DNA from: Sipunculus nudus
Taxonomy: Eukaryota; Annelida; Sipuncula; Golfingiida; Sipunculidae
Length of the DNA stretch: 64,000 nucleotides
Assembly: GCA_026874595.1 (NCBI GenBank)
Contig: CM049322.1
Coordinates: forward strand, 3,955,900 to 4,019,899
Reading direction: 5' to 3'
In this document: positions 59,622 to 64,000 of the stretch, piece after piece
Position numbering within the stretch: position 1 is the first letter of the stretch
Layout: every line of letters begins with the position of its first letter
Translations under genes and position numbers: made by a program
Notes under the pieces: model-generated
Told to the model about the DNA's origin: nothing
What the model saw: only the letters and a program-made list of their open reading frames with translations
Database searches by the model: none

Positions 59622-60575
59622 GCGACCTTGACGGCAGGGTGGTCGACTTCATGCCGCGGGCCTTCGCAAAGTCTACTATCTCAAGTTACAAAACACATCT
59701 CAAAGCATACATTTCTTTTTGTAATTTATTAGCCACACCTTTGGTACCGCTCTCAGTATGTAATGTACAACGGTATATAGCTCACTTGGCCTCTAAACTG
59801 AAGTTCCCCTCAATAAAACAATATCTCCACATTGTTAGTCTGCTGCATGAACTAGCCGGACTTCTCCCCTGCATGATTCACTTATCGTATCAGTGCTACC
59901 AAAAGGTGTGCGACGGACTATTGGGGACACCCCTTCCCCCAAACTCCCCATTACTCTCCCCATCCTACGGGGCATATTCAGTACTCTGAACCTCCACGAC
60001 CCACAACACTTGTGTTTTTGGGCAGTCTGCCTAACTGCCTTTTTTAGTTTTCTTAGGAAATCTAATTTAATCCCAACTTCCTTAAATGCATTTGATGATG
60101 GGAAACACCTCACCAGAAGGGATTTAGTTTACACGCCGTAATATGTACTGCTCAAGGTCAAGTGCATGAAAACTATTCAGTTTAAGGAGCGTGGGTTACA
60201 AGTACCGCTCCCCTGTATACCAGGCTCTTACATGTGTCCAGCAAAGGCCATCATGCTGGTCTGTGACCTGGCACCGGCCCCCCACGACACCCCAGTATTC
60301 CAGTTCAAGTGTCATAACAAAACCACCGTGATGACATACAGCGTGTTTATTAGATGTTTGAGGACGGCTCTCGGCAAGCTGGGAATACCACCACGCCGCT
60401 ATGCTGGGCACAGTTTTAGGAGGGGTGGGGCAACTTTGGCCATACATGTTGATCTTTAAGTATCAAGTTACATGGTGACAGGAAAAGCGACGCATACCAG
60501 CGGTATATCGCCCCAGGCCTTAATGACAGACTCCAGGTTGCTCGGGCTCTTCGCAGTCAGACTGAACAGCTTTAA
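59618..60575 (+). pseudogene. Ngaro tyrosine recombinase, frameshifted
   Basis: The N-terminal SAM-like DNA-binding region starts at 59618 (FAKSTISSYKTHLKAYISFC) and breaks near 59890. The catalytic part continues in another frame (LCFWAVCLTAFFSFLRKSNL, with the first Arg), then near 60140 stops and resumes at about 60166. GHSFRRGGAT at about 60406-60435 supplies the H-x-x-R pair. One more shift near 60460 leads to KLHGDRKSDAYQRYIAP, which holds the catalytic Tyr. The natural stop is TAA 60573-60575. The R...H-x-x-R...Y set identifies a tyrosine recombinase, which replaces the integrase of LTR elements. No methyltransferase or hydrolase ORF follows, in line with Ngaro. Confidence 0.88.
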
Positions 60576-60627
60576 ACATATTAATCCTTACCCTTCCCTA
60601 CTCACTACCGGTTTGGGCCTCACTTTG

Positions 60628-61357
60628 GGATATTTTGGCTAACGTAAATTCCACGTAATGTCTATCTTGCAATGTCAGGACTTGAGGAATAAAAATTAAT
60701 ACAGGCCCAAACCTGTTGCTGTTGTTCTTATCACCGCCATTTTAATTAATTATCTAAATTGATAATTGTGAGGAGGGGCAAGGCCAAGGCTCACGTGACA
60801 GCATCATGAGATCTCACCAGGCGCATCATACGACACTTGACCTTGACCTTGCTGAGGTCGCGGCTGTACTGGCCCGCGTAACAAGCTAGCTTCACTCGGT
60901 ATGCAGCAGCGCATACAGCCGCACGCAGCAAAAAGCACCAGCTTATTTTCCCGACCCACCCGCCCCTATCCTTGTAGACTAGTTATATTTCGTTAGGTTC
61001 CACTAGTTAGCACTGTAGTTTTAGGCCCGAACAGGGCTGTGTCGATAATCCATTTAAGCATTGTTTTATATGAATGTTGCGTAAGGTGTCATAGTCTTTT
61101 TTCTTATTGTATGTGAACATTGATAAATTGATTTTATGTTCTTTCCCTTCTGCGTAAGGGGTCATATATTTTATTTCCTCATCGCATATGTTCATTGATG
61201 AATTGACTTGTGTTATTTGTCACAATATACAGATTGGATATTTTGGCTAACGTAAATTCCACGTAATGTCTATCTTGCAATGCCAGGATTTGAGGAATAA
61301 AAATTAATACAGGCCCAAACCTGTTGCTGATGTTCTTATCACCGACATTTTAATTAA
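60628..61357 (+). repeat. Ngaro B1-A2-B2 repeats
   Basis: B1 60628-60749, A2 60756-60950, a unique 285-base spacer, then B2 61236-61357. B1 and B2 start GGATATTTTGGCTAACGTAA and end TTTAATTAA, with about four differences. A2 lacks the extra bases seen in A1. Confidence 0.92.
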
Positions 61358-61628
61358 ACAGATATTTCTTTTATCAGTGGTCGTTACCCGGGGGCCTGAG
61401 GCCCCTATTCAGAGTACTCCACCCTGACGACGGAAAAGTGTCAGAAGCAGAGGTCATCAGGTGCATGTTGCCTATGTACAGACGACCTGAACGTAAACAT
61501 CAGACTGGTCATGTTTATGTCAGGATTATTACTGTTACCGGGATATATAATGGATTACGATTTGAACAGTTCTGTCATGGCGGTCTCAGGTAATTTAAAG
61601 TTTTGTTTAATATATCGTCAGCTTCAGA

Positions 61629-63552
61629 TCAGGACATTTTTTTTGCCAGCGTCGGTTTTATTTTTTCCCTCACACGGTCAGATATCCAGTTCTCTGACAG
61701 ATCTAGTGTCCTGAGACCTGACAGTTTTTCTGTTCTGTTTACCAGATCCTCCATGTTGTCATCCAGGTCGTTATGTTTTACCTCGAGGTTGATGAGTTGA
61801 TGACAGTCTGGTAGTTTGTCCAGCACTGACCAGAACTTCTGGGATGTGAGGCAGCAGTGCCTGAGTGTGAGAGTAATGAGATGTGTGTCAGACAGACATT
61901 CTGTTAGTGAGTTGACAGACATCATGGTCAGGGGAGTCCACTCAAACCCTAAATGATGTAGAGTCTTTATATGTCTGACTGCTCTTATTACAGCCAGCAG
62001 GTCAGGAGAAGTGTCATCATCATCATCATCACCACCATATATCAGTCTCTGTCCAGATCTAGTCTCCAGGTTAAACTGCCACACTTCGAGTGTTTGTATC
62101 GGGAAGTTTGCGAGTGTCAGGTCAAGTTCCTGTGTCATGTAACTCTCATCAACAGAACAAGGTGAACCACGCGACCCCCACAACTTGAGCCATGTTAATG
62201 ATGGAGCGTTTAAATGTTGTAGTAGACGGAAATGACTCACATCAGGTGACCACAGTAACAGCTTGAAGAGCTGGTCAGCTTTCATGGCGAGATATTTAAC
62301 ATAAACCTGGGCAGGATATTTGTCTGTGATGTGTAACTCCGTCACCTCAGGTAGGACCAGGTAAGCCTCACGATGTTCTGATAAATAACTTATCTGTAGT
62401 GAGGTGTACATCTCCGCCATGTGTTCCTTATCACCACTTATTATATTTTCTATTTTTTCCTTTATGTTCTCTCCTCCCAGACCAGATACAAATGTGATGA
62501 GCATGGCCGACTCTCTGAATGCCTGGGGCGAACCACAGATTAGATGTAAAAGATCATTTTGTTTTGATTTTGTATAGTTTATAATATAATATGATACAAA
62601 CCACTCTTGTACAGTTTTATGTACAAATGATACGAGTCTCTCTCCTGTTGTTGATGGCTCATCTTTCAGGAAGCCAAGTTTCCAGGTTGTGTCATTAAGA
62701 TGTTTTATGGTTTTATAAGGGAAGGTTAATTTAAATCTTTCTCCTATCATTCCTCTTGTCGCTATATCCCCGATTTCCATCAGATTTTTATGATAATACT
62801 GGATCATGTTCATGTCTGTCTTTTGTAGGAACATGTTTCTTTTCATATCTACAGCATGAATATTTAATAAAATCAGAATAAAACCCTGAGATTGTTGAAG
62901 CAAGTTGTTTTGTCTCCTTCCATAAACAACACATCAACAACAACACGGCTGGATACCTACTGAGGTGCCGGAGATCATCTGACTGATCTATTTTCTGTAG
63001 AAGTTTATCTCCATCATCACTGATCTCATCAAATGATATATGTACATACTCGGTGACGCCCTCTGGTGAGAATCCCCGATGTGACACCTCAGTCTCAGGA
63101 ACATCAGTTTTTTCAGTAAAATGTGAGTCTGATGAATGTCTGGATGTTATGAAGATATGAGAGTATTTGAGAAGTCTTCTGTGGGCGAGGCGTGTTAATT
63201 CATCTGATGTTGTGTCCCTGTACTCGTCATATCCATCTAATATAAAAAATGTTGATGGCTGATTGTCGTCAATCAATTAACATAATTTATTGGCATCTTT
63301 CTTTTCTAGCTGTAACTGCTCTTCTAATACATCAGCCAATTTTTGGTTTAATTTGACATCCCTTAGGATTATAGGAATCACATATTTGTATTTACTGAGT
63401 TCCTCCCTCTGTCCTGTGGTCATGTTTGTTTTCTTGTCCAGGATGATGTTACTCCAGTCCACACAGATTCTACGTGAGATGGTAGACTTCCCGACTCCTG
63501 GCTCACCTGACAGATAGATGAGCTGGCCCCTCTGACTAATGGTACTGTTAAC
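61629..63552 (-). pseudogene. NACHT-LRR (NLR-like) exon with one stop and one frameshift
   Basis: Acceptor TTTATTATTTTCAG (ending 63553) opens the exon in phase 0 (VNSTISQRGQLIYLSG). NACHT features in order: Walker A GEPGVGKSTISRRICVDW, Walker B TFFILDGYDEYRD, sensor-like HIFITSRH, YPAVLLLMCCLWKE, then the winged-helix end VHKTVQEWFVSYYI and C-terminal leucine-rich repeats (LRTLDLSENWISD, LINLEVKHNDLDDN). The stop is TGA 61629-61631. TAA at 63277-63279 interrupts the frame just before Walker B, and a frameshift near 62880 separates NACHT from the rest. Both could be sequencing errors, but two in one exon suggest a pseudogene. The upstream exons lie right of the window. Exon phase matches the open 3' end of the lectin-NLR gene at 10.9 kb. 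Confidence 0.9.
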
Positions 63553-63654
63553 CTGAAAATAATAAACGAATGTTAGGAAAAAATGTGATCCAGGCAGCGC
63601 ACACTACTCTTTTAATATGCCATTGTAAAATATATTTAACTGACTAAACCTCAT
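63553..63654 (-). other. Intron upstream of the NACHT exon
   Basis: Intron sequence before the TTTTCAG acceptor. It continues past the SINE to the window end, and no further exon is seen up to 64000. Confidence 0.6.
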
Positions 63655-63850
63655 TGGGGCATTAGACAGTTGAGGGGTTAAAGGCTCAGCTCTCCCCGCT
63701 GGTGACCCGGGTTTTATCCCCGGCATGGCTATGAGAGTGTGTTTTAGTTGCCTGTCCAAAGCTGGTGGTTTCTCAGGGTTCTACGATTAACTATTTATTA
63801 ACTAAATAACTATTTGTACAATCCATGTAAAATAAATAAGTTCATATTTA
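63655..63850 (+). mobile_element. tRNA-derived SINE, internally deleted copy
   Basis: Shares GACCCGGGTT and a B-box-like GGGTTTTATCCCC, then TTGCCTGTCCAAAGCTGGTG, TTTCTCAGGGTTCT and the tail TAACTATTTGTACAATCC with the 20.2-kb copy. About 60 bases between core and tail are missing. It lies in the intron before the NACHT exon, antisense to it. Confidence 0.8.
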
Positions 63851-64000
63851 AACATATTGACAACAAATGCTCATTAGTTATTGGTTTATTGTGGGGATTG
63901 GGGTGTAAGTACCTATATATAAAAATTAATAAAATGTTTTGCTGATTTTCATGCCAGAGTTAAAAAAAACTGTTGTATATCATCAAATTTCACTGCATAT

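Larger units (their letters stand above)
56765..61357 (+). mobile_element. Ngaro-type (DIRS order) tyrosine-recombinase retrotransposon, decayed
   Basis: Split direct repeats in the order A1 (56765-56969), ORFs, B1 (60628-60749), A2 (60756-60950), B2 (61236-61357) are diagnostic of Ngaro elements, which replicate through reverse transcription and integrate with a tyrosine recombinase. Between them lie gag-like, RT-RNase H and recombinase coding remains in that order. A1/A2 share GAGGAGGGGCAAGGCCAAGG and CACGCAGCAAAAAGCACCAG. B1/B2 share GGATATTTTGGCTAACG and ACAGGCCCAAACCTGTTGCT. A1 carries about 14 extra bases near 56779. Repeat copies differ by several percent and all three ORFs are broken, so this copy is inactive. 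It lies about 270 bases past the stop of the NACHT-LRR exon, in convergent orientation. Confidence 0.92.

Overview
The window looks like nuclear DNA of a lophotrochozoan animal, most likely a bivalve mollusc. It is AT-rich, has small exons separated by long introns, GT-AG splice signals, tRNA-derived SINEs, very large minisatellites, an Ngaro-type tyrosine-recombinase retrotransposon, and animal immune families (C-type lectin and NACHT/LRR). The assignment is by content only; no search was run. No tRNA, rRNA, CRISPR or bacterial-type operon was seen.

Left part (1-10.9 kb): four blocks of one related minisatellite family (28 bp or 31 bp period, about 5.4 kb in total), a possible last exon of a plus-strand gene at 2.92 kb, and a 2.43-kb non-autonomous DNA transposon (8196-10629) with terminal inverted repeats and a TTA target duplication, inserted cleanly into the 31-bp array.

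10.9-20.9 kb, minus strand: the best gene in the window. Nine exons that I assembled by hand, with splice phases that agree at every junction, give: signal peptide, a 10-residue linker, C-type lectin domain 1, C-type lectin domain 2, one transmembrane helix with an Arg stop-transfer, a short Thr/Gln-rich cytoplasmic piece, and a segment like the one that precedes NACHT domains in animal NLRs. The last exon seen ends in phase 0 at a good donor, so the protein continues, but no NACHT exon is present between there and base 1. A large inverted repeat (11.23-12.69 kb) sits in one intron.

21-35 kb: a 2.9-kb 49-bp minisatellite, a molluscan-type hairpin repeat, and three further signal-peptide exons (28.4, 30.5 and 34.0 kb), all minus strand and all phase 1, inside diverged segmental duplications of the 5' end of the lectin-NLR gene. 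They are either alternative first exons or relics of tandem gene copies.

35-56.7 kb: no convincing gene apart from one possible first exon at 41.8 kb. The dominant feature is a 6.9-kb minisatellite with a 42-bp unit and a 122-bp higher-order unit (42.57-49.44 kb).

56.7-64 kb: a decayed Ngaro retrotransposon (56765-61357) with the diagnostic A1-ORFs-B1-A2-B2 repeat layout and a SAM-like domain in its gag, followed by a minus-strand NACHT-LRR exon (61629-63552) with one in-frame stop and one frameshift. That exon starts in phase 0, exactly what the 3' end of the lectin-NLR gene at 10.9 kb calls for. The two loci therefore look like tandem members of one membrane-anchored lectin-NLR family: the left one shows the 5' half and the right one the 3' half.
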